Below are positions 29,638 to 38,129 of a stretch of DNA of 64,000 nt, in pieces. Every line of letters starts with the position of its first letter. Position 1 is the first letter of the stretch. The DNA is from Roseateles sp. GTDB taxonomy: Bacteria; Pseudomonadota; Gammaproteobacteria; Burkholderiales; Burkholderiaceae_C. The stretch lies in the NCBI GenBank assembly GCA_016790285.1, contig JAEUPJ010000020.1:1-64000 (forward strand), given 5' to 3'. The notes beneath the pieces were generated by a model. The model was not told where the DNA came from. It ran no database searches and was given only the letters and a program-made list of their open reading frames with translations. Position numbers and translations under genes: made by a program.

Positions 29638-31704
29638 GTGCCCGATTCGCTGAACCGCCGCCTCCACCGCCGCTACGCCCTGTTCGCGCTGAGCTTCGTC
29701 GCGCTGGTGGTGATGCTCGGCCTGGCCGAGCAGCGCGGCCTGCCCAAGGCCTGGATCGGTTACACCTTCCTGGGCACCACGGTGCTGGTGTACGCCGTCA
29801 TCGGCATCCTGTGCCGCACGACCGACCCCGCCGAGTATTTCGTCGCCGGCCGCCGCGTGCCGGCGCTCTACAACGGCATGGCCGCCGGCGCCGACTGGAT
29901 GAGCGCGGCCACCTTCATCGGCCTGGCCGGGACGCTCTACGCGAGCGGCTATGCCGGCCTGGCCTACGTGCTGGGCTGGACGGGGGGCTTCTGCCTGGTG
30001 GCACTGTGCATCGCGCCTTACCTGCGCCGCTTCGGCCAGTTCACGGTGGCGGACTTCCTCGCCGAGCGCTTCGAGAGCCGCACCCTGCGCCTGACCGGCG
30101 CCTGCGCGGCCATCCTCGTGTCCTTCGTCTACCTCGTCGCGCAGATCTACGGCGTGGGCCTGATTACGACCCGGTTGACAGGTCTGGGCTTCGAGGTCGG
30201 CGTCTTCGTGGGCCTCGGCGGCGTGCTGGTGTGCTCCTTCCTGGGCGGTATGCGCGCCGTCACGTGGACGCAGGTGGCGCAGTACCTCATCATGATCCTG
30301 GCCTACCTGGTGCCCGTGATCTGGCTCAGCGTGAAGCAGACCGGCTGGCCGTTGCCGCAGCTCGTCTACGGCCAGCAGCTGCACCAGCTGGCCCAGCGTG
30401 AGCAGCAGCTCATCCATGACCCCGGCGAGCTGCAGGTGCGGGCCATCCACGAACAGCGTGCCGCCGCGGCCGCAGCCCGGTTGGCGGACGTGCCCCAGGC
30501 CCTGGCCGACGAGCAGGCCCGGGCCGCCGCCAGCGTGACGGCGCTGAAGCAGGCCAACGCGCCCCTGGCCCAGATCCAGGCGGCCGAGAAGCAGCGCGCC
30601 GCCCTGCCGCGCACGCCGGCCGAGGCCGAGGAGCGATGGCGGCGCGAACTGGCGAGCGAGACGCAGCTGGCGCAGCCGCTGTCCGGCCTCGTGCCACACA
30701 CCCAGCCCTTTGCCGGCAACCCTGACGGCGCGCCGGCCGAGCGCGAGCAGGCGAGCACTGCCCAGCGCAACTTCATCGCGCTGGTGCTGTGCCTGATGGT
30801 GGGCACCGCCGGGCTGCCCCACCTGCTGACCCGCTACTACACGACCAGTTCGGTGGCGACGGCGCGCGAGTCGGTGGCCTGGTCGCTGGTGTTCATCTGC
30901 CTGCTGTACCTGACGGCGCCCGCCCTGGCGGTGATGGTCAAGACCGAGGTGTTCAACGACCTGGTCGGCAGCAGCTTCGAGCAGCTGCCCGCCTGGATCC
31001 GGCAGTGGCAGCGGGTCGACCCGACGCTGCTGTCGGCGGTGGATCTCAACGGTGACGGCCGGCTGCAGTTGGGCGAGCTTCGCCTGCACCCGGACCTCGT
31101 CATGCTGGTCATGCCCGAGCTCGGCGGCTTGCCCTACGTCATCTCCGGCATGGTGGCTGCGGGCGGGCTGGCCGCAGCCTTGTCGACGGCCGATGGCTTG
31201 CTGCTGGCCATCTCCAGCGCGCTGTCGCACGACCTCTACTACAAGGCCATCAACCCGGAGGCCTCCCGCACGCGGCGGGTCACGCTGTCCAAGGCCTTGC
31301 TGCTCGCGGCCGCGCTGGCCGCGGCGGCCGTGGCGTCCAGCCGCCCGGCAGACATCCTGGCTGTTGTCACCGCGGCGTTCTCGATTGCCGGGTCGACCTT
31401 CTTCCCGGCGCTGGTCGCAGGCGTCTTCTGGCGCCGGGCCAACCGGGCCGGCGCCCTCGCAGGCATGCTCACCGGCCTGGGCGTGTGCCTGGCCTATCTC
31501 GTCGTGAACCATCCAGGCTTGCGCGCGCTCATCGGCCTGCCGGGGCCTGCGCCGTTGATCTGGGGCATCCAGCCGGCCTCCGCCGGGCTTTTCGGCGTGC
31601 CCGCGGGGGCGTTGGCCCTGGCGGTCGTGAGCCTGCTCACGGCAGCGCCCAGCCAGCGCCAGCGCGACTTCGTCGACGTGCTGCGCAGCCCCGCCAAGCC
31701 CTGA
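29638..31704 (+). CDS. Sodium:solute symporter, long form with EF-hand-like loop
   Basis: This 688-residue inner-membrane transporter belongs to the SSS family near the VC_2705/acetate permease-like subfamily, with GMAAGADWMSAATFIGLAGTL near residues 80-100 and MGWTGG-like LGWTGGFCLVALCIAPYLRRFGQFTVADFL (about 112-141). A hydrophilic insert (about 241-379) rich in Gln, Ala and Glu interrupts the membrane part. A perfect EF-hand loop (D469, N471, D473, G474, L476, E480) lies between later membrane helices. Substrate is likely a small carboxylate, not proven. The small DUF4212 partner common beside this subfamily is absent. Start is GTG 29638, directly behind the ppsA terminator. Confidence 0.88.
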   Translation: MPDSLNRRLHRRYALFALSFVALVVMLGLAEQRGLPKAWIGYTFLGTTVLVYAVIGILCRTTDPAEYFVAGRRVPALYNGMAAGADWMSAATFIGLAGTLYASGYAGLAYVLGWTGGFCLVALCIAPYLRRFGQFTVADFLAERFESRTLRLTGACAAILVSFVYLVAQIYGVGLITTRLTGLGFEVGVFVGLGGVLVCSFLGGMRAVTWTQVAQYLIMILAYLVPVIWLSVKQTGWPLPQLVYGQQLHQLAQREQQLIHDPGELQVRAIHEQRAAAAAARLADVPQALADEQARAAASVTALKQANAPLAQIQAAEKQRAALPRTPAEAEERWRRELASETQLAQPLSGLVPHTQPFAGNPDGAPAEREQASTAQRNFIALVLCLMVGTAGLPHLLTRYYTTSSVATARESVAWSLVFICLLYLTAPALAVMVKTEVFNDLVGSSFEQLPAWIRQWQRVDPTLLSAVDLNGDGRLQLGELRLHPDLVMLVMPELGGLPYVISGMVAAGGLAAALSTADGLLLAISSALSHDLYYKAINPEASRTRRVTLSKALLLAAALAAAAVASSRPADILAVVTAAFSIAGSTFFPALVAGVFWRRANRAGALAGMLTGLGVCLAYLVVNHPGLRALIGLPGPAPLIWGIQPASAGLFGVPAGALALAVVSLLTAAPSQRQRDFVDVLRSPAKP

Positions 31705-31717
31705 TCCATCCCAAGAT

Positions 31718-31746
31718 TTGGTAGTTCGGCCATCCCGGGCTAGAAT
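31718..31746 (+). promoter_or_regulatory. Sigma-70 promoter of the rpsF operon
   Basis: A -35 ttggta (31718-31723) and a -10 tagaat (31741-31746) are separated by exactly 17 bases, close to the sigma-70 consensus. The start site should be near 31753, giving an about 98-base leader before rpsF. Confidence 0.7.
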
Positions 31747-31761
31747 CGCGGGTTCCCCCTT

Positions 31762-31792
31762 GCCGGGTCACGAGTAGACGCTGTGATCCGGC
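31762..31792 (+). promoter_or_regulatory. Leader hairpin of the rpsF operon, candidate S6:S18 autoregulatory site
   Basis: A 10-bp stem (gccgggtcac 31762-31771 with gtgatccggc 31783-31792, one G-U pair) closes an 11-base loop in the untranslated leader of rpsF. Many bacteria control this operon by S6:S18 binding to a leader structure with an exposed CCG. I cannot prove that this hairpin is that motif, only that the leader is structured and in the right place. Confidence 0.5.
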
Positions 31793-31850
31793 TTCCACAG
31801 CAGGGCAGTTCATATCGACAGCGCCCGGCTGGAATCCACAAGGAGTATTT

Positions 31851-32213
31851 ATGCGTCATTACGAAATCGTTCTGCTGATCCATCCGGATCAAAGCGAACA
31901 GGTTCCGGCCATGCTGGAGCGCTACAAGGGCCTGATCACCGCCGGTGGCGGTGTCGTGCACCGGGTCGAGGACTGGGGCCGTCGCCAGATGGCTTACCTG
32001 ATCCAGAAGCTCGCCAAGGCCCACTACCTGTGCCTGAACATCGAGTGCAGCAAGGAAGTCCTGGCTGAGCTCGAGACGGGTTTCCGCTTCAACGACGCCG
32101 TGCTGCGCCACCTCACCGTGGTTCAGGACAAGGCCATCACGACCCCCTCGGTCATGATGAAGGCCGTCGAGCGCGAAGAAGCCCGCAAGGCTCCCCAGCA
32201 AGAAGCGGCCTGA
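31851..32213 (+). CDS. rpsF: 30S ribosomal protein bS6
   Basis: bS6 binds 16S rRNA together with bS18 in the platform of the small subunit. The 120-residue protein starts [19 protein letters not shown], typical of the family, with a ferredoxin-like fold. It contains [22 protein letters not shown] (about 39-60), [12 protein letters not shown] and a short charged C-terminal tail (about 95-120). A ggag site (aaggag) precedes the ATG. It is the first gene of rpsF-priB-rpsR-rplI, driven by the promoter at 31718-31746. Confidence 0.99.
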   Translation: MRHYEIVLLIHPDQSEQVPAMLERYKGLITAGGGVVHRVEDWGRRQMAYLIQKLAKAHYLCLNIECSKEVLAELETGFRFNDAVLRHLTVVQDKAITTPSVMMKAVEREEARKAPQQEAA

Positions 32214-32265
32214 GCTGACGCTCATCGCTGAAGAACCAGTTTTTCGTGTGCAGCGTGCCGACTGA

Positions 32266-32559
32266 GTGAACCAGATTCACCTCCAGGCACAGATCCAGCA
32301 ACTCGGTCTGATCCGATACACCCCTGCCGGGCTGATGGCCCTGGACGCAAGCCTCAAGGCCGAGTCCGAAGTCATCGAAGCCGGCAAGCCGCGCAAGGTC
32401 TCCCTGGAGATCAAGGCGGTGGCGGTGGGCGAGGTGGCCAAGCAGTTGCAGGCGCTGGGAATCGGTGGTGTCGCGGTCTTCCGCGGCTTCCTGACCCACC
32501 AGCGCAACGGCCGGGGCTTCATCGCCCACGTCACCGTGATCGAACCCGCTGCGCCCTAG
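32266..32559 (+). CDS. priB: Primosomal replication protein N (PriB)
   Basis: PriB is a single-strand-binding OB-fold protein that helps PriA restart stalled replication forks. The 97-residue product (GTG start at 32266) reads NQIHLQAQIQQLGLIRYTPAG with the basic/aromatic strand pattern of the family, GKPRKVSLEIKAVAVGEVA (about 40-58) and HVTVIEP at the end. Its location between rpsF and rpsR is diagnostic, because the same slot holds priB in beta- and gammaproteobacteria. Other OB proteins would not lie here. Confidence 0.92.
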   Translation: MNQIHLQAQIQQLGLIRYTPAGLMALDASLKAESEVIEAGKPRKVSLEIKAVAVGEVAKQLQALGIGGVAVFRGFLTHQRNGRGFIAHVTVIEPAAP

Positions 32560-32604
32560 AACTGGCACGTTATTGAATCCGGATAGATTTAACAGAGGTC
32601 CACT

Positions 32605-32895
32605 ATGCCCCCGCCCCGTGGTAAAGGTCGCTTCTCCAAGGACAAGAAGCCCAAGCGCAACCAACAGTCGCTGCTGTTCCGCCGCAAGCGTTTCTGCCGC
32701 TTCACCGTCGCCGGTGTCGAGCAGATCGACTACAAGGACATCGACACGCTGCGCGATTTCATCTCCGAAAACGGCAAGATCACGCCCGCTCGCCTGACCG
32801 GAACGCGCGCCTTCTTCCAGCGTCAGCTGACGGTCGCCATCAAGCGCGCGCGCTTCCTGGCCCTGCTGCCGTACAGCGACCAACACAAGGTCTAA
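32605..32895 (+). CDS. rpsR: 30S ribosomal protein bS18
   Basis: bS18 pairs with bS6 in the small subunit platform. The 96-residue protein has a basic N-terminal extension ([19 protein letters not shown]) and the conserved core: [27 protein letters not shown] and the [28 protein letters not shown] region, all typical (about 45-91). The start has a ggtcc-type weak site. The gene lies in the rpsF operon, 12 bases before rplI. Confidence 0.99.
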   Translation: MPPPRGKGRFSKDKKPKRNQQSLLFRRKRFCRFTVAGVEQIDYKDIDTLRDFISENGKITPARLTGTRAFFQRQLTVAIKRARFLALLPYSDQHKV

Positions 32896-32907
32896 GGAGC
32901 TGACGAC

Positions 32908-33360
32908 ATGCAAGTGATCCTGCTCGAAAAAGTCGCCAACCTCGGCAACCTCGGCGATGTCGTCAAGGTCAAGGACGGCTACGCCCGCAACTTCCTGATC
33001 CCGACCAAGGCCGCTCGTCGCGCCACCGAGGCCGCGATCAAGGAATTCGAAGCCAAGCGCGCCGAACTCGAAAAGGCTGCCGCCGAAAAGCTGGCCGCCG
33101 CCCAGAAGCTGGGTGAAGCCATCGCCGGCAAGACCGTTCGCATCGCCCAGAAGGCCGGTGTGGATGGCCGCCTGTTCGGTTCCGTCACCAACGCCGACAT
33201 CGCTGACGCGCTGACGAAGCTGGGTTCGCCCATCGTCAAGTCGCAAGTGCGCCTGCCCAACGGCCCGCTGAAGACTGTCGGCGAATTCCCGGTGAGCGTC
33301 GCCGCTCACACGGACGTGGTCGTCGAAATCAGCGTCCAAGTGGTCGCCGAAGCCGAGTAA
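32908..33360 (+). CDS. rplI: 50S ribosomal protein bL9
   Basis: bL9 binds 23S rRNA near the L1 stalk and projects from the ribosome surface. The 150-residue protein starts [19 protein letters not shown] and has [18 protein letters not shown] (about 22-39), the long connecting helix (about 41-75, Ala/Lys/Glu-rich) and a C-terminal domain including [16 protein letters not shown] (about 88-103). An aaggag site lies upstream. The terminator at 33423-33461 ends the operon. Confidence 0.99.
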   Translation: MQVILLEKVANLGNLGDVVKVKDGYARNFLIPTKAARRATEAAIKEFEAKRAELEKAAAEKLAAAQKLGEAIAGKTVRIAQKAGVDGRLFGSVTNADIADALTKLGSPIVKSQVRLPNGPLKTVGEFPVSVAAHTDVVVEISVQVVAEAE

Positions 33361-33422
33361 TCGGCAACCAGGAAGCTCGCTTCCCCTGATGTGCGATGCC
33401 GCAAGGCGTCGCAACATCGAAT

Positions 33423-33461
33423 GAAGGCCGAGGCCCCCCAGGGTTTCGGCCTTCGTTTTTT
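33423..33461 (+). terminator. Terminator of the rpsF-rplI operon
   Basis: A 9-bp stem gaaggccga (33423-33431) / tcggccttc (33446-33454) is followed by a six-T run at 33456-33461. It is a strong intrinsic terminator and isolates dnaB from the ribosomal operon. Confidence 0.93.
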
Positions 33462-33515
33462 GTGGCCCTGGTTTTCCACTGGTGACCACCGCTTGCTCCC
33501 AGTCCGTCCACAGCT

Positions 33516-33524
33516 TTATCCACA
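33516..33524 (+). promoter_or_regulatory. Perfect DnaA box at the dnaB start
   Basis: The 9-mer TTATCCACA, the DnaA consensus, ends three bases before the dnaB ATG. A weaker relative (ccgtccaca, 33504-33512) lies just upstream. In sequence this GC-rich such an AT-rich 9-mer is rare by chance, and the place suggests DnaA influence on dnaB expression. That function is inference. Confidence 0.6.
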
Positions 33525-33527
33525 GGC

Positions 33528-34952
33528 ATGTCTGCGATCTTTCCCGCTTCCTCCTCTTCCGCGCCGCAAGACGACGAGGTCGCCCGGCTGCGCGTGCCGC
33601 CGCACTCGGTCGAGGCCGAGCAGAGCGTGCTCGGCGGCCTGCTGATCGACAACTCCGCCTGGGACGGCGCCGCCGACCTGCTCAACGAGAGTGACTTCTA
33701 CCGCTTCGAGCACAAGCACATCTACACGGCCATCGGCAAGCTCATCAACGCGGGCAAGCCGGCGGACGTGGTGACGGTGTTCGACGAGCTCACCTCCGTC
33801 GGCCGTGCCGAGGAGTGCGGTGGCCTGGCCTACCTGAACGCACTCGCCCAGAGCGTGCCGAGTGCCGCCAACCTGCGGCGTTATGCCGAGATCGTGCGCG
33901 AGCGGGCCATCCTGCGCAAGCTGGTGTCCACGTCCGACGAGATCGCCACCGCCGCGATGAACCCGCAGGGCCGCGCGGTCACGCAGATCCTGGACGAGGC
34001 CGAGGGCAAGATCTTCCGCATCGGCGAGGAAGGCTCGCGCAGCAAGCAGGGCTTCCAGGCGATCGACCACCTCATGATCGCGCTGATGGACCGCGTCAAC
34101 GAGCTCGCCGAGAGCGGCGCGCAAGACGTGACCGGCGTGCGCACGGGCTTCTACGACCTCGACAAGCAGACCGCCGGCCTGCAGCCCGGTGACCTCATCG
34201 TGCTGGCTGCACGCCCCTCCATGGGCAAGACGGCATTCGCGGTGAACATCGCCGAGAACGTCGCCATCAACGAGGGCCTGCCCGTCGTCATCTACTCCAT
34301 GGAAATGGGCGCGGCGCAGCTGGCACTGCGTATGGTGGGCTCCATCGGCCGCATCGACCAGAGCCACCTGCGCACGGGCCAGCTCAAGGACGACGAGTGG
34401 GGGCGCCTGGCCGAAGCGGTGGACAAGCTGGGCAAGTCCAGCATCTTCATCGACGAGAGCCCGGGCCTGAGCCCGTCGGAAGTGCGTGCCCGGGCGCGTC
34501 GGCAGGCCCGCATCTGCGGTCAGCTCGGTCTCATCGTCATCGACTACCTGCAGCTGATGAGCGGCAACGGCGGCGGCAGCGAGGAAAACCGCGCGACGGT
34601 GCTCGGCGAAATCTCTCGGGGCCTGAAGGCGCTGGCCAAGGAGCTGAAGTGCCCCGTCATCGCGCTGTCCCAGCTCAACCGATCGGTGGAACAGCGGCCC
34701 GACAAGCGCCCGATGATGTCCGACCTGCGTGAGTCTGGCGCCATCGAGCAGGACGCGGACATCATCATGTTCATCTACCGGGACGAGTACTACACCAAGG
34801 ACGAGTGCAAGGAGCCGGGTGTGGCCGAGATCATCATCGCCAAGCAGCGTAACGGCCCGGTGGGCACAGTGAAGCTGGCCTTCCAGCGCATGCACACCAA
34901 GTTCGAGAACCTGGCGCCTGGCTATGTCGGCGTGGAGCGCGACGAGTACTGA
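33528..34952 (+). CDS. dnaB: Replicative DNA helicase DnaB
   Basis: DnaB is the hexameric 5'-3' helicase of the replication fork. The 474-residue protein has the N-terminal collar domain (about 20-125, RVPPHSVEAEQSVLGGLL at its start), a linker helix and the RecA-like domain. That domain has Walker A ARPSMGKT (residues 228-235), SMEMGAAQLALR (about 261-272), Walker B LIVIDYLQLM (about 336-345) and SQLNRSVEQRPDKRPMMSDLRESG (kept within motif limits: SQLNRSVEQR near 382). The frame shows no intein. It has its own leader with the DnaA box. Confidence 0.98.
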   Translation: MSAIFPASSSSAPQDDEVARLRVPPHSVEAEQSVLGGLLIDNSAWDGAADLLNESDFYRFEHKHIYTAIGKLINAGKPADVVTVFDELTSVGRAEECGGLAYLNALAQSVPSAANLRRYAEIVRERAILRKLVSTSDEIATAAMNPQGRAVTQILDEAEGKIFRIGEEGSRSKQGFQAIDHLMIALMDRVNELAESGAQDVTGVRTGFYDLDKQTAGLQPGDLIVLAARPSMGKTAFAVNIAENVAINEGLPVVIYSMEMGAAQLALRMVGSIGRIDQSHLRTGQLKDDEWGRLAEAVDKLGKSSIFIDESPGLSPSEVRARARRQARICGQLGLIVIDYLQLMSGNGGGSEENRATVLGEISRGLKALAKELKCPVIALSQLNRSVEQRPDKRPMMSDLRESGAIEQDADIIMFIYRDEYYTKDECKEPGVAEIIIAKQRNGPVGTVKLAFQRMHTKFENLAPGYVGVERDEY

Positions 34953-34961
34953 CCCACGCGC

Positions 34962-35993
34962 TCAAAGCGGCTCGAACCGCGGCGCGGCAGCGGGTTGCCA
35001 GTGGCCGTCGGCCGTCTTCACGAATGCGCCCCGTGACTGCGCATGGGGATGCAGCGGCGCCTCGGCCAGCGTCAGCACTGGCGCGAAGCAGGCGTTGCTC
35101 CCTTCCATCAGCGCGGCCCATTCGTCGCGGGTCTTTTCCCGGATGCGCGAGGCCACGCGGGCGCGCAGCGCCGGCCATTGGCGCCGGTCGTGCTGCGCGG
35201 CCGGGTCCACGTCGGCCAAGCCCAGGCGCTGCAGCAGCTCCGCGTAGAACTGCGGCTCCAGCGCGCCCAGTGAGACGTGGCGGCCATCCGCGCATTCGAA
35301 GCAGTCGTAGAACGGCGAGCTGTGCAGGAAGAAGTTGTCGGCGGGCGCCTCGGCAAAGCGACCCGCCGCGCGCATCGAGTGCAGCAGGCTGGACATCAGC
35401 CCCACGCCATCGACCATGGCAGCGTCCACGACGCGCCCGCGGCCCGTACGCTGGGCGTCCCACAACGCCGCCATCAGCCCGAAGGCCAGGAGCATGGCGC
35501 CCCCACCCATGTCGCCGATCAGCGTGGCGGGAATGCTGGGCGCAGCGCCGGCCCGGCTCGCGACGGACATCACGCCGGTGAGCGCCACGTAGTTGATGTC
35601 GTGCCCCGCCGCCTGCGCCAGCGGCCCGGTCTGGCCCCAGCCGGTCACGCGGCCGTATACCAGCCGCGGGTGGCAGGTGGCGAATTGCTTCGGGCCAAGC
35701 CCCAGACGCTCCATCACGCCGGGGCGAAAGCCCTCGATCACCGCATCGGCCTCTTCGATGAGCCGGCGCGCCTCGGCCAGCCCGTCGGGCGTCTTCAGGT
35801 CCAGGCAGGCGCGCCGCTTGCCGCGGTCCAGGGCGGTGCCGACATCCAGCACCTGCCCGCCAGGGCGCTCGATCACGAGGACATCGGCCCCGTGGTCGGC
35901 CAGCAGCATGCCGGCCATCGGGCAGGGGCCGATGCCGGCCATTTCAATGACACGCAGGCCTTGCAGCGGCCCGGCAGGGGAGGTGGCTTGCAT
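34962..35993 (-). CDS. Alpha-methylacyl-CoA racemase-like CaiB/BaiF protein
   Basis: The 343-residue protein is a family III CoA-transferase fold. It fits alpha-methylacyl-CoA racemase rather than a transferase: GLRVIEMAGIGPCPMAGMLLADHGADVLVIERP near the start (shown in parts), AGHDINYVALTG with the catalytic His131, and LIGDMGGGAM with catalytic Asp161. These correspond in spacing to His126/Asp156 of the mycobacterial racemase. It would epimerise 2-methylacyl-CoA esters during branched fatty acid breakdown. Divergent from greB by 14 bases and convergent with dnaB. Confidence 0.87.
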   Translation of the reverse strand: MQATSPAGPLQGLRVIEMAGIGPCPMAGMLLADHGADVLVIERPGGQVLDVGTALDRGKRRACLDLKTPDGLAEARRLIEEADAVIEGFRPGVMERLGLGPKQFATCHPRLVYGRVTGWGQTGPLAQAAGHDINYVALTGVMSVASRAGAAPSIPATLIGDMGGGAMLLAFGLMAALWDAQRTGRGRVVDAAMVDGVGLMSSLLHSMRAAGRFAEAPADNFFLHSSPFYDCFECADGRHVSLGALEPQFYAELLQRLGLADVDPAAQHDRRQWPALRARVASRIREKTRDEWAALMEGSNACFAPVLTLAEAPLHPHAQSRGAFVKTADGHWQPAAAPRFEPL

Positions 35994-36007
35994 CGGACAA
36001 TGCTCTC

Positions 36008-36577
36008 ATGAACAAGGCTTTCACCAAGGAATCCGACGGGGCCGACGACGATGATGACGGCCCCGCGCTGCCGAGCCTGCCGGCTGGCACGCGCAACTAC
36101 ATGACGCCGGGCGGCTACGCCCGCTTGCGCGCGGAGTTCATGCAGCTGATCGATGTGGAGCGGCCAAAGATGGTGGAAACCGTTTCGTGGGCGGCCAAGA
36201 ACGGTGACCGCTCGGAGAACGGTGACTACCTCTACGGCAAGAAGCGGCTGCGGGAGATCGACCGCCGGCTGCGTTTCCTGACCAAGCGGCTGGACATCGC
36301 CGAGGTGGTGGACCCGAGTGCACACCACGGCTCCGAGCAAGTCTTCTTCGGCGCGACGGTGACCTATGCCAACGCGCGCGGGGAGGAGAAGACGATCACG
36401 ATCAAGGGCATCGATGAATCGGACAGCCTGGCCGGCGAGGTCAGCTGGATCTCGCCCATCGCCCGCACGCTGCTGAAGTCGCGCGTGGGCGACGAACTCC
36501 AGCTCGTCACGCCGGTGGGCGTGGAGCGCATCGAGGTGCTGGAGGTCAGCTACCCCGCGCCCAATGCCAGGGCATGA
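36008..36577 (+). CDS. greB: Transcription elongation factor GreB
   Basis: GreB enters the RNA polymerase secondary channel and stimulates cleavage of backtracked transcripts. The 189-residue protein has an acidic N-terminal extension (about 1-28, ESDGADDDDDGPALP), then NYMTPGGYARLRAEF, the coiled coil with acidic tip GDRSENGDYLYGKKRLREID (about 68-87) and the C-terminal FKBP-like domain (VTYANARGEEKTITIKGIDE; SPIARTLL). GreB rather than GreA is supported by KNGDRSENGDY and the length. In many Burkholderiales it neighbours rsh. Here two genes intervene. Confidence 0.94.
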   Translation: MNKAFTKESDGADDDDDGPALPSLPAGTRNYMTPGGYARLRAEFMQLIDVERPKMVETVSWAAKNGDRSENGDYLYGKKRLREIDRRLRFLTKRLDIAEVVDPSAHHGSEQVFFGATVTYANARGEEKTITIKGIDESDSLAGEVSWISPIARTLLKSRVGDELQLVTPVGVERIEVLEVSYPAPNARA

Positions 36578-38110
36578 TCAGGATTTCTTCCCAGCAGGCT
36601 TCAGCATCGCCTCAGCCCGGGCCTTCTCTTCCGGGGTGAGGTGGGCGGCGATGACGGGCAGGGCGGTCGCGGCCTGTGCGTTGCCCAGCCCTTTGGCCAG
36701 CGTGCACCAGGCGTAGGCGGCAGCCAGGTCTTTGTCCCCACCTTGACCCTGGGCCAGCATGACGGCAAGGTTGAACATGGCGTCAGGCTGGCGGCCGCGG
36801 GCCGCAGCTTGGAATAGCTGGCGCGCCGTTGCAAGGTTCTGCGGTACCACCTCGCCGTTGTAGAAGAAGGTGGCCAGGGCGTTCTGCGCCTCGACATGCC
36901 CCTTCATGGCCGCGTCCTTGTAGAGCACCACGGCCTTCTCAGGCGCCTTCGCGGTGCCTTCGCCCAGGTCCAGCATGCGGGCCGCAGCGTAGGTGGCTTC
37001 GAGGTGGCCGGCCTTGACGGCGGCGTTGTAGTAGGCGCCGGCTCGCTGCAGGTCCAGTGGCACGCCTTCGGGCTGCTTGGGCAATTGGTGGTGATAGAGC
37101 TGGCCCAGCATGTAGAGGGCCTTCACGTCGCCCGCCTCGCCAGCGACCTTGAGAAACTCGATGGCACGGCCCGCGTCGGGATTGGTGCCAATGCCGCTGA
37201 GGTTGGCCTGGGCCAGCAGCGTGCCAGCGGGCTCGAAGCCGTAGTCCAGCGCCTTCGCCCACCATTTGTAGGCCTCGGCGGCGTTGCGCTGGGTGCCCTG
37301 GCCGGTCAGGTGGATGCGGGCCAGCAACAGGGCGGCCTCGACGCGGGTGTTGATGTTGTCGGGCTTCTTGGGGTCGAACCTCAGCCGGTCCTTGACGGGG
37401 TCGTAGCGCGCGTCGAGAACCTCCTTGAGCCATTCGATGGCCTTGGGCGTGCTCGCTGGCGTACCCAGGCCCAGCAGGTGGATACGGCCGAGCATCATGG
37501 CCGCTTCCTCATACCCCAGCTTCTTCCAGCCTTCTTCGAAGCGGGCGCGTGCCTCGGGGTAGTTGCCGCTCTCGTAGGCGTCGAAGGCCTGGGCGAGGGA
37601 CTTGTCCTTGCGGGCAATCCAGTTGCGGCCCGCTGAGAAGCGGGTGTCGCCAGCGCCGCATGCGACGGCCGGCGAAGTGCCGCTGATATCGTTGGCATCC
37701 GTTGCGCGGGCTTCCAGCGGACTGGTGGTGCCGCCAGTCTTGGCATTGCCTGCAGGGCTCAGGTCGCTGAAGCGCTCGGCTTCGTTGGACGGGCTGTCCA
37801 ACATGCCCATGTCGCGCATGTACGCGAGCGTGATGTCGTCATCTGCGGCTGAGTAGCCGCTCAGGAAGCCGCAGGACGACGCGAAGTTGCGCCCGAGGAT
37901 CTTGTCCTTGGCGGCAGTGACGATGGACGGATCGAGACCGCCATTGCGCTGCCCGGCCAACTTCACGGGGCCCAACGTCTGCGTCGGCGAGGCCGTTGGC
38001 TTGGCCGTATCGGCTTGTTGTGCGCCGGCGATGGAAGCGGCCAGCACCATGACAAGGACGGCACTCGCCGCCCGGTTCAGTCGAAGGAAAGGGCGGTCGG
38101 TGCCAGTCAT
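36578..38110 (-). CDS. Exported Sel1-repeat protein paired with TonB receptor
   Basis: The 510-residue precursor starts at ATG 38108-38110 behind a ggagac site and has a signal peptide (about 1-31, ending SIAGAQQ). The first 150 mature residues have no domain I recognise. From about 185 to 480 there are about eight Sel1-like TPR repeats, such as GNYPEARARFEEGWKKLG, AALLLARIHLTGQGTQRNAAEAYKWW and NALATFFYNGEVVPQNLATARQLF (given piecewise). It probably acts as a periplasmic scaffold. It follows the large receptor by 19 bases on the same strand, implying joint function. Its stop abuts the greB stop (TGATCA). Confidence 0.85.
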   Translation of the reverse strand: MTGTDRPFLRLNRAASAVLVMVLAASIAGAQQADTAKPTASPTQTLGPVKLAGQRNGGLDPSIVTAAKDKILGRNFASSCGFLSGYSAADDDITLAYMRDMGMLDSPSNEAERFSDLSPAGNAKTGGTTSPLEARATDANDISGTSPAVACGAGDTRFSAGRNWIARKDKSLAQAFDAYESGNYPEARARFEEGWKKLGYEEAAMMLGRIHLLGLGTPASTPKAIEWLKEVLDARYDPVKDRLRFDPKKPDNINTRVEAALLLARIHLTGQGTQRNAAEAYKWWAKALDYGFEPAGTLLAQANLSGIGTNPDAGRAIEFLKVAGEAGDVKALYMLGQLYHHQLPKQPEGVPLDLQRAGAYYNAAVKAGHLEATYAAARMLDLGEGTAKAPEKAVVLYKDAAMKGHVEAQNALATFFYNGEVVPQNLATARQLFQAAARGRQPDAMFNLAVMLAQGQGGDKDLAAAYAWCTLAKGLGNAQAATALPVIAAHLTPEEKARAEAMLKPAGKKS

Positions 38111-38129
38111 GTTGTCTCCCAAGTTGAAC

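Noticed and set aside
29329..31512. A 727-codon minus-strand frame opposite the symporter
   Set aside because: Reverse-frame shadow. The plus strand has clear membrane segments and family motifs.
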